From Epiperipatus broadwayi (Eukaryota; Onychophora; Udeonychophora; Euonychophora; Peripatidae): a DNA stretch of 64,000 bases. Below are positions 36,301 to 45,924 of the stretch, piece by piece. The notes under the pieces are model-generated. The model did not search any database. It was not told where the DNA came from and worked only from the letters and a program-made list of their open reading frames with translations. The stretch spans positions 186,001 through 250,000 of the forward strand of contig JAQFVV010000320.1 of the NCBI GenBank assembly GCA_028023455.1. The letters are read 5' to 3'. A program made the position numbers and the translations under genes. Each line of letters starts with the position of its first letter. The stretch's first letter is position 1.

Positions 36301-37340
36301 GTATGCAATGCATGTGATATTTTGTGGAGTGTTTGGTATTGGGATGCCTGTGAATGCTTGCTGAATCTTTTGCAGAAGGGGGTTGATGTGTAGTGTGAAT
36401 AATAGTGAACTGAGTGGGATCCTTGTGAATTGGACTGTGTGGGGGTGAATGATGGCAAGTTTCTGCCATTGAGTGTTATGTGGATTTCACATTTTGAGAG
36501 AAAATTTGATAATAAATATAATTGAGTTTTTGGTATTGCGGTATTTGTAAATATGTCAATAAGTAAATGAATATTGATTGAGTCAAAGGGATGTCAAGTT
36601 GGACTGCTATTGGTGCATATTCTTCTTCATATTGAGTTTAGAACTACCTTGAAGATTAGTGTTGCTTGGATTGTTGAATTTTTCTTTGCAAATTGCATAT
36701 TGAAGATTAGTGGCATTGTGTGCGGTTCTATGTTTTCTTTGATGATTCTTTCAATGATTTTTATTGGCAGTGGTCCCATGGATATCGGGCAAAAGTCATT
36801 TAGAGGGGGATGGCTTTTGTTTTTTTTTTGTTGAAAGGCACCATCACAATTGGGTAAATTTCTTCCAGTGGGTAAATTTCTTCCATGGGTTGAATTTTCA
36901 GTGATAAACAATTTGCTAGGTCACAAAGATATTGTGCTGTAAATCGACTGAGTTGCACTAAGACAAACTGAGGTATGCCAGGGCCTTCTGGATGGCATGT
37001 GTTTGGAATGGTTGCCAGCTTTATTTCAAACTCAGCTGTGTTGAATGGGGTTGTGGTTTCTGTTTAAGTGGTTGGTTATTTGTAGTTTTTGTCTAAAGTA
37101 TGAGCAGATAGGCAATATCATGTTATGATGTGCATATGTGGTTTTATTTGCTTGGATAGACATTGAAACTTTCATGTTGGGTGAGAGTCCTAGAGCCCAT
37201 TTATGTAGCCTTTTGTCCAAGTGGGTTGTTGAGTAAGACATATTTTGGCTTTTTTATTTTTAGATAATTTTTTAAAGTGTTGCATGTATTGTTGTATGTT
37301 TGTGTGAGCTTATGTATGTGTGGCTGAGTATGATGTGAAA
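36301..37340 (-). pseudogene. LINE reverse transcriptase, N-terminal half
   Basis: Minus frames with small slips give, in order: KSHPPLNDFCPISMGPLP followed by KIIERII (motif 1 region, usually RPISL), QFAKKNSTIQATLIF (usual pattern QFGFRKxxST-xA), and IPLSSLLFTLHINPLL (motif 4, usual GxPQGSxLSPLLF). It ends NTPQNITCIAY at 36301, where unit B begins. The linker between endonuclease and reverse transcriptase (about 37030-37241) is open but unremarkable. Damage is mostly frameshifts, so this is a long-dead copy. Confidence 0.75.
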
Positions 37341-38247
37341 GTTTTTATCATAAGAATTCACTTACAAAGCTCATTGGCAAATGCTAGTAATCTGGAGGGC
37401 TCAGTATTAAAAGAGAGTACATTAATGAATGTGAGATATTTCTGTAGAGTATTAAACTGTATGTTTTGAATTTTATTAAGCATAATGTAAATTTCCAAAA
37501 ATAAAAGTTCTGTGGTGGTCACTGGAAGTAATACTCTTATTGTTTTGGTTAGTGGAAGCACTGATGTTTGAGATTGTGTAAAGTTGATGGTTATTGTTTG
37601 TGTTGAATAGTCCAAGAATGGGGATAATGTAAGGCTCATTGTGATTAGATGATGCAGCATTAGTGAATAGAAACAGAGGTCAATCCATGATGCATGTCTG
37701 CCATTGTGGAATGTTACTGCATTGTCTGGTAAGAAACCATCAGCACTCATTAATGGCACAGAAATTTGATGCAGCCACTGTGTAATGAAGTTTTTATATG
37801 TCATACAGAAGTCTCCAATTAATATGGTTGGATTTGTTGTGGTTGTAAGTAGAGAATTAATGTTGGCTATTACATTGGTAATTATGCTAGGTCTCGGAGA
37901 TATATATATATATATATACAAAAAATATATTGATTGTCACAATACGATGTTGGAAGGTCACTATTACCAAGTGTGAATCTATAAATATTGTTTTGAATGA
38001 AGTGAATGGACAATTTGGTGCAATGATGAGTTCCATGCCTGCAGAAAGTGTTGAGGAGTTTCTGGAGCATGCACAAAACCCCTCTGTGTAGATGTCTTGT
38101 TGGGTCTATTTGAGAGCCAGCATAGACTTTAGTTTCAATTAATCTGAGTGTGTGGGGCTGTGTGGTTTTAGTTCATTGTTTTAATTGGTTAATCTTGGAA
38201 ATAGAGTTCAACCCCCTTACACTAAATGCAGTTATCTTGACTTTCAT
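37341..38247 (-). pseudogene. LINE ORF2 start and apurinic-type endonuclease domain
   Basis: ORF2 seems to start at an ATG at 38247: MKVKITAFSVRGLN, where canonical enzymes have an Asn in the xxWNxRGL block. LRLIETKVYAG follows (the ETK glutamate is a metal-binding residue). Further on, ILIGDFCMTY stands for GDFN (Asn changed to Cys), and ASWIDLCFYS for the SWIDLxxxS block. Two active-site Asn positions are therefore lost. A (TA)n tract at 37898-37918 sits within the frame and encodes a YIYIYI run. The 187-codon frame 37921-37358 is the longest intact piece. This domain nicks target DNA in LINE retrotransposition. Confidence 0.75.
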
Positions 38248-38399
38248 CAACTTTATGCAAGCTTGGTGGGGTTATCTCTATGTGTTGGTATGGGGTTAGG
38301 GATAGTTCCTTATCATTATCATAGTTTAATTATATATCTTCATTAGTTGGATCAAATGTATGGTCCATATGGCCAATATTATGTTCTTAATTGAATTCT

Positions 38400-39915
38400 T
38401 CTATTTAGCTTTATTTGTCAATTTTTCTTTGGTGGGTGGCCTGCCATCTTTTTGCTTCAGGCATTGATTCTTCTAGCCATGGAAGATATGGAGTGATTGT
38501 TTCTGTTATATGTGTTGATGTATTGTTCTTTATTATAAGTGTGTGTGCTAGTTTGGTTTGGAGATCTCTGTTATTCATGCTATTGCTATCTGCTTTTGAT
38601 TTATTATTGCTTTTATTGGTAAGGTCGAGAGTATCAGGTATTTTTGATGGATAATTTAAGATTATTTGACTCATGTCCACATTGTTTGTTTTTTATTTGG
38701 TTTTTTGGATTGATAGGTCCAGTGCTTCTATGTTTTATAATTGCATTTTTGTTTTGATTGTTTTCTAATTGTTGATGTCAACTGCTTTTGGAATTCTTGT
38801 TTATATCATCATCATTTTGATGTAATTTCATTATTTGTTCCTGTGAGTGTTGTATAGGTTGTTTATCCATTGTCTGATTTTTCATAATTTGGTTTGCATT
38901 GCAGTGTATTTCCAGATGGCCATGCTGTCTACAGGAGTAGCATTGGGGTCTTAACCCTCACATAAAGGGAAAGCATGGTCTCCTGGTCAATAATTTGTGT
39001 AGATATATTTTCCAGGTATACATTGTTGATTAGTTTTTGTGTATAGGTGTGGATGTTCCTTTCAGGTATATTGGATTTAAGTTTACCACTTTTCCAAATG
39101 GTTCTATCATGTGTTGGAAGTCTTGTATATCATATCCGAAGTAAGTGTTCTTTATTATACCTGTGATGTAGTTTTGGGAGTCTTTATCAACCACCACCAG
39201 TGCATAGTTTCCTAATGTTTTAACTTGGGTCTGAAATCAGACTCTTTGATAGTCATTGAAAAATTCAACTGCCAGATATCATGAATTAGGATGCTCAACA
39301 ATATGTAACACTGTGTTCCATATTCCATGTATTGCCAGCGCCTCATATCTGAGGAATTTGTATAATGTGAGATTTTTGTCTGTGGCTGATAAGATGATTG
39401 ATTTAAGTGGGAAATTTTTTTAAGGTATTGAATAAATTTTTGGGAATTGTATTATTGAAATTAATATTGACTATTTGTAACTCTTCTGCAGTTCAGTGTG
39501 TGTGGGTGTGTGTGGGGTCTTGTTTCTCATTGGTTTTTAAGTTAAGATTACCAATATCTTTTTAGTTTGCTTTTATAAATCTAGTTGCTTGAGTTGAGTT
39601 TAAGTTATGCTTTATGTTGATTATTTGCTCATCAGACTTGGCAGTATAGCATAGGTTTTTGTTGTGTTGGATGTCATTGTTTTAATGGGAATATTTTTGG
39701 CACCAACCACCTCGTCATTTGGCTGAGTAGTTACCATGTTTTTTTAATACTAAATAATTAATTCTTTGGTGAATTGGCTTGATTATTCTATATTGTGAAT
39801 TTATACTTACTTCTATTGCTTGAAATTTGATTTCAGTTTTATTTTTTGTTACTTTTATTGCAGAGTTTGTATATTTTTTGTAGGTTTTGCTGCTTGAACT
39901 TAGACACAAGAACAA
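38400..39915 (-). pseudogene. LINE ORF1 with a CCHC zinc knuckle
   Basis: Upstream of ORF2 on the minus strand. A zinc knuckle CYSCRQHGHLEIHC (Cx2Cx4Hx4C) is at 38945-38901. Before it comes a gag-like region with YLAVEFFNDYQRV and DSQNYITGIIKNTYFGYDI (about 39300-39130), then LYVRVKTPQCYSC in a slipped frame. After it a polar tail ends near 38411 (89-codon frame from 38680). ORF1 proteins of this type bind LINE RNA. One-knuckle ORF1 plus endonuclease plus reverse transcriptase suggests the Jockey/I group, but I cannot fix the clade. The 5' end is near 39915. Confidence 0.65.
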
Positions 39916-39941
39916 TATCTTGTTTTCACTAACAGATCAGG

Positions 39942-39999
39942 TACTACTATTATTATTATTATTATTACTACTACTATTATTATTACTATTATTATTATT
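39942..39999. repeat. (ATT)n/(ACT)n microsatellite
   Basis: A run of TAT/TAC triplets at the junction of the long LINE and the sequence beyond. It may be the simple-repeat tail of the next element. Confidence 0.9.
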
Positions 40000-40375
40000 T
40001 CAAAAGGTAAACTTTATTGAGACTCAACAAGGGTTACATAAGTTACATTTGAAAACATAAAAATACAAATTGATTCATGATACTACATATGTATCAAAGG
40101 TTTACAATCTTGATAGGAAAGACAACATGGTAATTAAAAGAAAAAAAAATCTTACATACGTAGATACATGTCAAATTAGATTTACATAGAATTTTTAAAT
40201 GTGATATTGAGAAAAATACATGCTAACACATGATAGTATGAATGAAAAAATATGGAGGAGGCGTTGAAGTTTGTGTTAGATTGACATATGGTCTCATAAA
40301 AATTGAACTCAATTGCTGAGAGTACTATAGTTTTCATAGCTAAATCTTATTGTTCATTTGTAATATAATTTCCAT
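40000..40375 (-). other. possible LINE 3' end next to the microsatellite
   Basis: On the minus strand the sequence ends CAATAAAGTTTACC, with an AATAAA polyadenylation-like signal just before the (AAT)n tract. That is how several LINE groups end. No protein motif was found upstream, so only a tail would be present. Confidence 0.35.
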
Positions 40376-40384
40376 GTGGAAAAA

Positions 40385-40932
40385 AAAGAAAAATACTAGT
40401 CAGTATGAATTGGAAAATGGAAAAATATTCATTCAGCATGAATTGCATCTTGGGAGAATGGAAAAATACAAGTTAGCATGAATTGCATCTTGTGAAAATG
40501 GAAAAATGCTAGTTACCATGAATTGCAACTTGCGAAAATGGAAAATACTAGTTCAGCATAAATTGCATTTTGGGAAAATAAAAAAATACTAGTCTGCATA
40601 AATTGTATCTTGGGAAAGTGGAAAAATATTAGTTATTATGAATTGCATCTTGGGAAAATGGAGAAATACTAGTTCAGTATGAATTGCATATTATGAAAAT
40701 GAAAAAAAAAAAAACTAATTCAGAATGAATTCATTTTGGGAAAATGGTAAACTACTAGTCAGCATGAATTGCATCTTGGGAAAATGGAAAAATACTAGTA
40801 AACATAAATTGCATCTTGGGAAAAATACTAATAAGCAAAAATTGAATCTTGGGAAGATGGAAAAATAATAGTTATCATGAATAATGTCTTGGTAAAATAG
40901 AAAAATACTATTCAGTGTGAATTGCATCTTGT
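40385..40932. repeat. tandem array, about 14 units of roughly 40-50 bp
   Basis: The unit is AGCATGAATTGCATCTTGGG followed by AAAATGGAAAAATACTAGT. I count 14 occurrences of the TGAATTGCAT word or close variants between about 40406 and 40932. Units vary in length mainly in the A-rich part. A minus frame at 40715-40927 is a by-product of the repeat. Confidence 0.9.
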
Positions 40933-41100
40933 CAGTTTAGGTTTATTATTTAAATTTTTTAATTAATTAAATAAAAACTTTTTATGAAACATTTTTCATA
41001 TATATTATTCTTACTTTTTAGTATTCCAAATATTTTGCGATTAACTTTTTATAATTATTCATATTCAAATTTAAGAACTGAGAATCTAAACAATCTAAAC

Positions 41101-43955
41101 CAAGAGTTCCCAAAGTAGCTGGTCGATATCGACCCCATGGGTCGATTTGAACTTTCTAGGGGTCGATAGTTTCAATAAAAAAAATTTGGTAGTTGATGAC
41201 AGCAAAAATAGACCCCCTTACTACTGCTATTTGTTTATTACTTCAAAATATCAATGATTCCTATAAATATCTAATTAAGAAGTAAAATAATTTTTTAAAA
41301 ACTCACTTTTTTAATAAAAACACATTACATACTAAATTTGCAACGAAAAAATAAAATGTATCATTATAAAGGTCACACGTAAGAATGCATGAAAATACAT
41401 GTAGCACAAATATGTCTGTGCATTGTCTTATTGAATATATCAAAGCAAGTGCAGTCATGAAAAACTGTTGCATGTCTGCACTTGTTCGCTGTGGAACGAG
41501 ACGTTATTCAATATTAGCAAAAACTGTCAGTCTTGTACAATCATGCTTTCATAACACACTATAAATTGGTTTGTTTAATTATATTTATTGTGATTTGAAC
41601 TTTGAATATAATTATTTGTTGAGGAGCAATACTACAAAAAGAAAATCAGAGGATGCAATTTATTTATTTGAGTTTGAACAAAAATCTTCTGTTTCAAGTA
41701 GGTACATATTTTATTGTTGTTTTTTTTTTATTACAGGGGTTGATTGAAATTGTTTGTTAATAAAAGTTTTTATTTCTTATGATAATAATATGACTGAACC
41801 AAAATAGAAATGCAGACAGTACAGCTTGGACTATTTGAAGCTAGAAATTGTCCAGTTGTTATCAAACAAACATTTACCAATGTTTCTCATATGTGTAAAA
41901 GTCTTTAGCAACAATGCTATGAAACTATCAAAACTAGCAGATTACTTGAACATAATTCATCCTGACAAAAAAAGATTTGTCATACTTTCAATCACTTAAG
42001 GATAAAATTCTGAAGAGAATTATGGTAGATAATAAGTTTGTTTCATCATTGAAGCAAAATGATGCTGGACTAAGGGCATCATACAACATATTCCTAATCA
42101 CAGAGTCCAGTGAGCCACACATCATTCTACTGGCTGTCACAGAGGTATTAAACACTGTATTCACAACCCTGCACAATGTTATAAAAAGGATTCCTTTGAG
42201 CAATCAAAAATGTATCACAAAATGAGTCATGATGTGGAAAACTATTTGTGTAATCATTTGCAAAAAAATATGTTTTCCCTCCAATTGGATAAATCAACAT
42301 TACCTGGTAATGAAGGTTTATTGTTGGCATACATTCACTTTGTTCAAGATTAGGAAGTGCATGAAGACCTGCCTTTTGCTAAAACTTTGAAAACTGACAC
42401 AGAGGTGAATCAATTTTTAAATTTAATGGAGCTATTTTTTAAGGAAACATGATTCCATTAACACATATAATATCTGTTGTGACAGATGGAGCACCAGCTT
42501 TGGTTGGTCTGTTATTGCAGTTTCACAAGTAACTGAAACAATACATACCTGAAGTGCTTGAAGTTCACAGCATAATCCACATAGGCAACATTTAGTAACC
42601 AAGAACTTTAGTGACAAATTGCATCAATCACTTCAATTTGTTATAACAGCTGTGAACAAAATTCAAAGTAATGCTTTGAACACTAGACTGTTCACTTGAT
42701 TATTCAAGGAAAGCAATGAAGATCTCTATCAATTGGTTCTCCATACTAAAGTCCACTGGCTTTCAAAATGTTTATATTTGGCAAGATTTATTGCACTTTT
42801 TCAATCTGTTTTAGTGTTTTTGGAAGATGAGGATTCCAGTTTGAAAGAAAATTTACTTAGGAGTTAAACAGATATTGCTTATTTAACCAACTTATTTGGC
42901 AAATTTAATTATGTTAATTTATAACTGCAAGGAGGCAATTTGAATCAAATCAAATCAAAATCAGTCACATCAGCTTTTGTTGCCAGAGTAATGTTTTTTA
43001 AACAAAATATTGCAAGATCTGAGCTTTCCCAGTTCTCTGACTTATTTAAGATAGGCACAATCCAAGAAAAAACATCTTGCTCTTCACTTAGATTTTAAAA
43101 CTAGGTTTAAAGATATTCTATCATTGGAAATACCAGATTGAATAATAAATCCATAACTACTACTGCAGAACCAAATATAATTTTGCAAGATGAGCTGATA
43201 ACCAACAGCATGAATAAGAATCTCAAGGTACAATTTAAACAGAGTTATCAAAAGTCTTGGCTGCATCAAGGTATTCCACTTCAGTACACTGGCTCTATGG
43301 ACTGTTGTACAAAAGTATTTTTTGGCATTTCCATCATCATATCTGGTAGAGAGGCTTCAGTATAGTTTTAGACCTGTTTCAAAACAGACATCAATTACAT
43401 ATCATTGAACATGGAGATTTGAGAATTCAATTTATTAATTTAATATTTGACATAGATAAATTGTCGACAGGTCGCCAGGTGCACCCATCTCATTAAATTC
43501 AGTTTTCCAAGCTAACTTATTTGGTATTCTTATTTTTATAATTCTGATTAAAATCTTTTGTTGTTGTAATTTTGTTGATGTTTAATTCTGTCTGAATATG
43601 TTGATTTTTTCCACTTCATTTTAAAGTAATTTAATATTCGTACTTATTTTGAATTTACATTTTATTTCACCAAATGTCAAAAATTAAATAAAACTTCGCT
43701 CATATTTTTTTGCTTTAATTTTCATTAGCCAGAATTCTATATTAAATGTTACACAAGGTAATGCCACATTCCGTAGTCCTTTTATCTTTTTCAATCATTA
43801 ATTATAAGTGATTAAAATGAAAAGTTTGATATCTAGTGAAATATTTAATATTGATTATTATACAAATTTATTAATTTGAGTAATGATTAGGGGTCGACAG
43901 CTTTAAAAGTTTTTGGTAAAGAGGTCTGTGGCTAAAAAAAGTTTGGGAACTCTTG
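41101..43955 (+). mobile_element. hAT transposon, 2,855 bp, both ends present
   Basis: Terminal inverted repeats CAAGAGTTCCCAAA (41101-41114) and TTTGGGAACTCTTG (43942-43955) are perfect over 14 bp. They resemble the CAGxGxTxCCCAA ends of ZBED5-type hAT elements. The flanking 8-bp duplication is ATCTAAAC (41093-41100) and ATCTAAAT (43956-43963), 7 of 8 identical. The empty site is visible in the family X copy at about 63262 (GAGAATATAAACAATGTCAC). GGTCGATATCGACCCC-type subterminal repeats follow the left end. The transposase inside is dead. Confidence 0.92.
41815..43495 (+). pseudogene. ZBED5-like hAT transposase, decayed
   Basis: Recognisable blocks in order: LSNKHLPMFLICVKVFSNNA and SKLADYLNIIHPDK (41850-41970, BED-type region, with FLICVKVF for the usual CLxCxKxF, so one Cys is lost), LKQNDAGLRASYNIF (42050), IKRIPLSNQ (42180), then DGAPALVGL (42487, the conserved TDG box). 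Next HREHLVTKNFSDKLHQSLQF (42585-42645), LVLHTKVHWLSKCLYLARF (42735-42790) and SVTSAFVARVMFFKQNIARS (42963). The C-terminal GDLRIQF and RQVHPSH follow (43412-43485). At least ten stops or frameshifts break the frame, so no protein could be made. The blocks span the whole family length. Confidence 0.88.
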
Positions 43956-44036
43956 ATCTAAATAATGTCACCATAGTTCTAATATTTGAAATTAAATTTA
44001 CATGTTTTAAAAATCATTCATAAGATTTTTGTATTT

Positions 44037-44145
44037 TTTTTTTTCAATGTGTCATAGCATCGGCCGGGACACGAACCCACAACCGTCTGCAACCAACTAC
44101 TTGCTTGCATGACGGCTGCGATACCTCTCGGCTAACAACGCAAGA
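44037..44145 (-). mobile_element. tRNA-headed SINE, 85-nt head
   Basis: Minus-strand head 44141-44057, 14 nt longer than the 71-nt class, with the extra bases between the anticodon arm and the T arm, as in type II (Ser/Leu) tRNAs. Box A is TAGCCGAGAGG, box B GGGTTCGTGTCCC, and the tail TATGACACATTG plus A's. The acceptor ends GCGTTG and CGATGC match those of the shorter class. A perfect 18-bp direct repeat, CATAAGATTTTTGTATTT, flanks it at 44019-44036 and 44146-44163. The 63-kb family X copy shows the unoccupied site. Confidence 0.9.
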
Positions 44146-44354
44146 CATAAGATTTTTGTATTTATGAAGGCATTTTAAAAAAGCAAGTTTTAGTTAAATA
44201 ATCAAGAAAAATTAAAATTTATTCTTTATTTCTTTTTCTTTTAATTAACGGTAAATGCCTTTTAGTAAATTAATCAGGAAATTCAAAGAAAATGTATGTT
44301 TTAAATAAATATACTGCCATCTACTGCACATCACTGAAAACTTTCTGAATTAAT

Positions 44355-44460
44355 GTTTTCCATGTGTCATAGCATCGGCCGGGACGCGAACCCACAACCG
44401 TCTGCAACCAACTACTTGCTTGCATGGCGGCTGCGATACCTCTCGGCTAACAACGCAAGA
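44355..44460 (-). mobile_element. tRNA-headed SINE, 85-nt head
   Basis: Head 44456-44372, nearly identical to the copy 300 bp upstream (a handful of differences, for example GACGCGAAC for GACACGAAC), with the same TATGACACATGG tail. The likely target duplication is short (TTAAT-like at about 44350 and 44462). It also lies inside family X. Confidence 0.85.
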
Positions 44461-44589
44461 CTTAATTTGATTCACAAAAATTGTTAGGTTGGATAATGGC
44501 TGGACAACCCTGAAATAATGCATTGTCATGAAAGTCCATTAGATAGAAGTATCTTAAAAATCAGTTACAAGATTTGATCCAGATAAACA

Positions 44590-45355
44590 AACAAACAAAC
44601 AGAATTTCTGAATTAAATAAAAGAATTTTTTTAAAATATATATATATATATTGTAAAAAAAAAAAATTAAATAAAAATAATTAAGTTTTTTTCACAGCTG
44701 TCTCTTTTTTCATTATCATTTTTACATTTCTAATATTCCAATGCTTATGTTATAGGGTAAACTAAAAAAATTATAATTTATTTTGAAGGATGGCCTTTAA
44801 AGTCCAATTATTTTATAATGTGTATATATTATAGAAGCAGCTATACAATAATCAGTCTGTCTATTTTTATTGGGCTTTTTTTTTTTTTCAAAATATTTTT
44901 TTTTTCTACGTGCATTTCCTACAATTCATACATTTTTATAGAAAATTAATAGATGTTATAATAGGAAACTGTAATTTCCTTAAAATATTCTTACATTGTT
45001 ATGCTTTTGTTATTACCAAAATCTAAATAAAAAGAAAAGACTATAATTTCATTTTTTTTTAAAAAAAAACTTAATTAAAAATTTTAAAAATAAATATCAA
45101 TGAATAATAATATATTGTTCCTTCATATGTCAATTTAACATCCCAAAATTTTCAGTGAAATATTAATTAAAAATTATTTACATTAATTTTTTTGAAAATA
45201 AGTTTTAAACTATCTTACTATATACAATATCTATTATAAAAAGTATGTGTATAGTAAATTCTTTTTTTTTTTCAAGTAAGATTTTTTCTATATCCTTTCT
45301 AGTCATTAACTATTTCCCTCTTTAAGAAATTTTTTCAATATATGTTACTCTAATT
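44590..45355. other. AT-rich stretch, nothing recognised
   Basis: (TA)n at about 44636-44651 and several A or T runs. No gene or repeat was identified. Confidence 0.5.
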
Positions 45356-45359
45356 TCTT

Positions 45360-45777
45360 CTTCATCATCATCATTTTGAATCAATATTGGTCCACTGCAG
45401 GATGAAGGTCTTCCAAGTTCAATAATCTCCATTCTCTAACCTCTTTTCTCCACATAACCTCAGCACACTTTCTTATTTTATCCATCTGTCTCCCATATGG
45501 CCTCTTATTAGATCTTTTACAATCTCTTAGAATTCAATTTGATTTAACTGTCCATCATTTCTTCTAGAAAAATGTCCAGCCCAACTCCATTTCAGTCTCT
45601 TAAATTTTTTCAGTGATATCAGATAACACCTATTTATTCTCTGACCCATGTATTTTGTTTTCGATCTCTTCTTGTTACTCCTAACATACATCTCTCCATA
45701 TTTCATTGAATGGTCTGAAATCTATGTCTCTCTCTCTTTTGTTAAATATCCAAGTCTCAAATCCATAAGTAAAAACA
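45360..45777 (-). pseudogene. RTE LINE copy 3, 3' portion
   Basis: The plus strand aligns to 7.33-7.77 kb: CATCATCATCATTTTGAATC, GGTCCACTGCAGGATGAAGG, CTTTTACAATCTCTTAGAAT, TCTCAAATCCATAAGTAAAA. It breaks off at GTAAAAAC (45777), exactly where the fold-back element begins. The same RTE copy resumes at 48531. On its own it encodes only the C-terminal part of the protein, with several frame breaks. Confidence 0.85.
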
Positions 45778-45924
45778 GTAGTGTCACACAGTGCTAGGGA
45801 TATTGGATGCGTAGGCACTAGATAAGGATTTTAAGCACAAACCATCTGGCATCTATTGATTACTCTGGCTTTCACTGAGTGACACTACTGTATGGAGAGT
45901 TTAGCCTCTGTATAAACAGCTTGT
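45778..45924 (+). mobile_element. fold-back element FB2, left part, split by an RTE insertion
   Basis: FB2 words AGTAGTGTCAC, GATATTGGATGCGTAGGCAC, TGATTACTCTGGC, GACACTACTGTATGGAGAGT are present. The element continues at 48484-48530. Both breakpoints carry AAACAGCTTGT (45914-45924 and 48473-48483), the target duplication of the RTE. In the uninterrupted FB2 copy at 28050 the corresponding junction is intact. Confidence 0.8.

Larger units (their letters stand above)
40940..44585 (+). repeat. dispersed repeat family X, copy interrupted by three insertions
   Basis: The pieces 40940-41100, 43964-44018, 44164-44354 and 44461-44585 line up in order with the uninterrupted copy at 63.1-63.7 kb. Landmarks: TTTTTAGTATTCCAAATAT, AAATTTAAGAACTGAGAATC, ATAATGTCACCATAGTTCTA, TGTTTTAAAAATCATTCA, ACAACCCTGAAATAATGCAT, and AGTTACAAGATTTGATCC. 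The interruptions are a hAT transposon and two SINEs. Confidence 0.8.

Noticed and set aside
40715-40927. 70-codon minus frame with repeated FF, LL and MQF motifs
   Set aside because: It is the translation of the 40-50 bp tandem array, not a protein.
941-40932. The arrays at 0.94 kb and 40.4 kb as one satellite family
   Set aside because: They share only short words (ACTAG, GCATG). Unit order and core differ.
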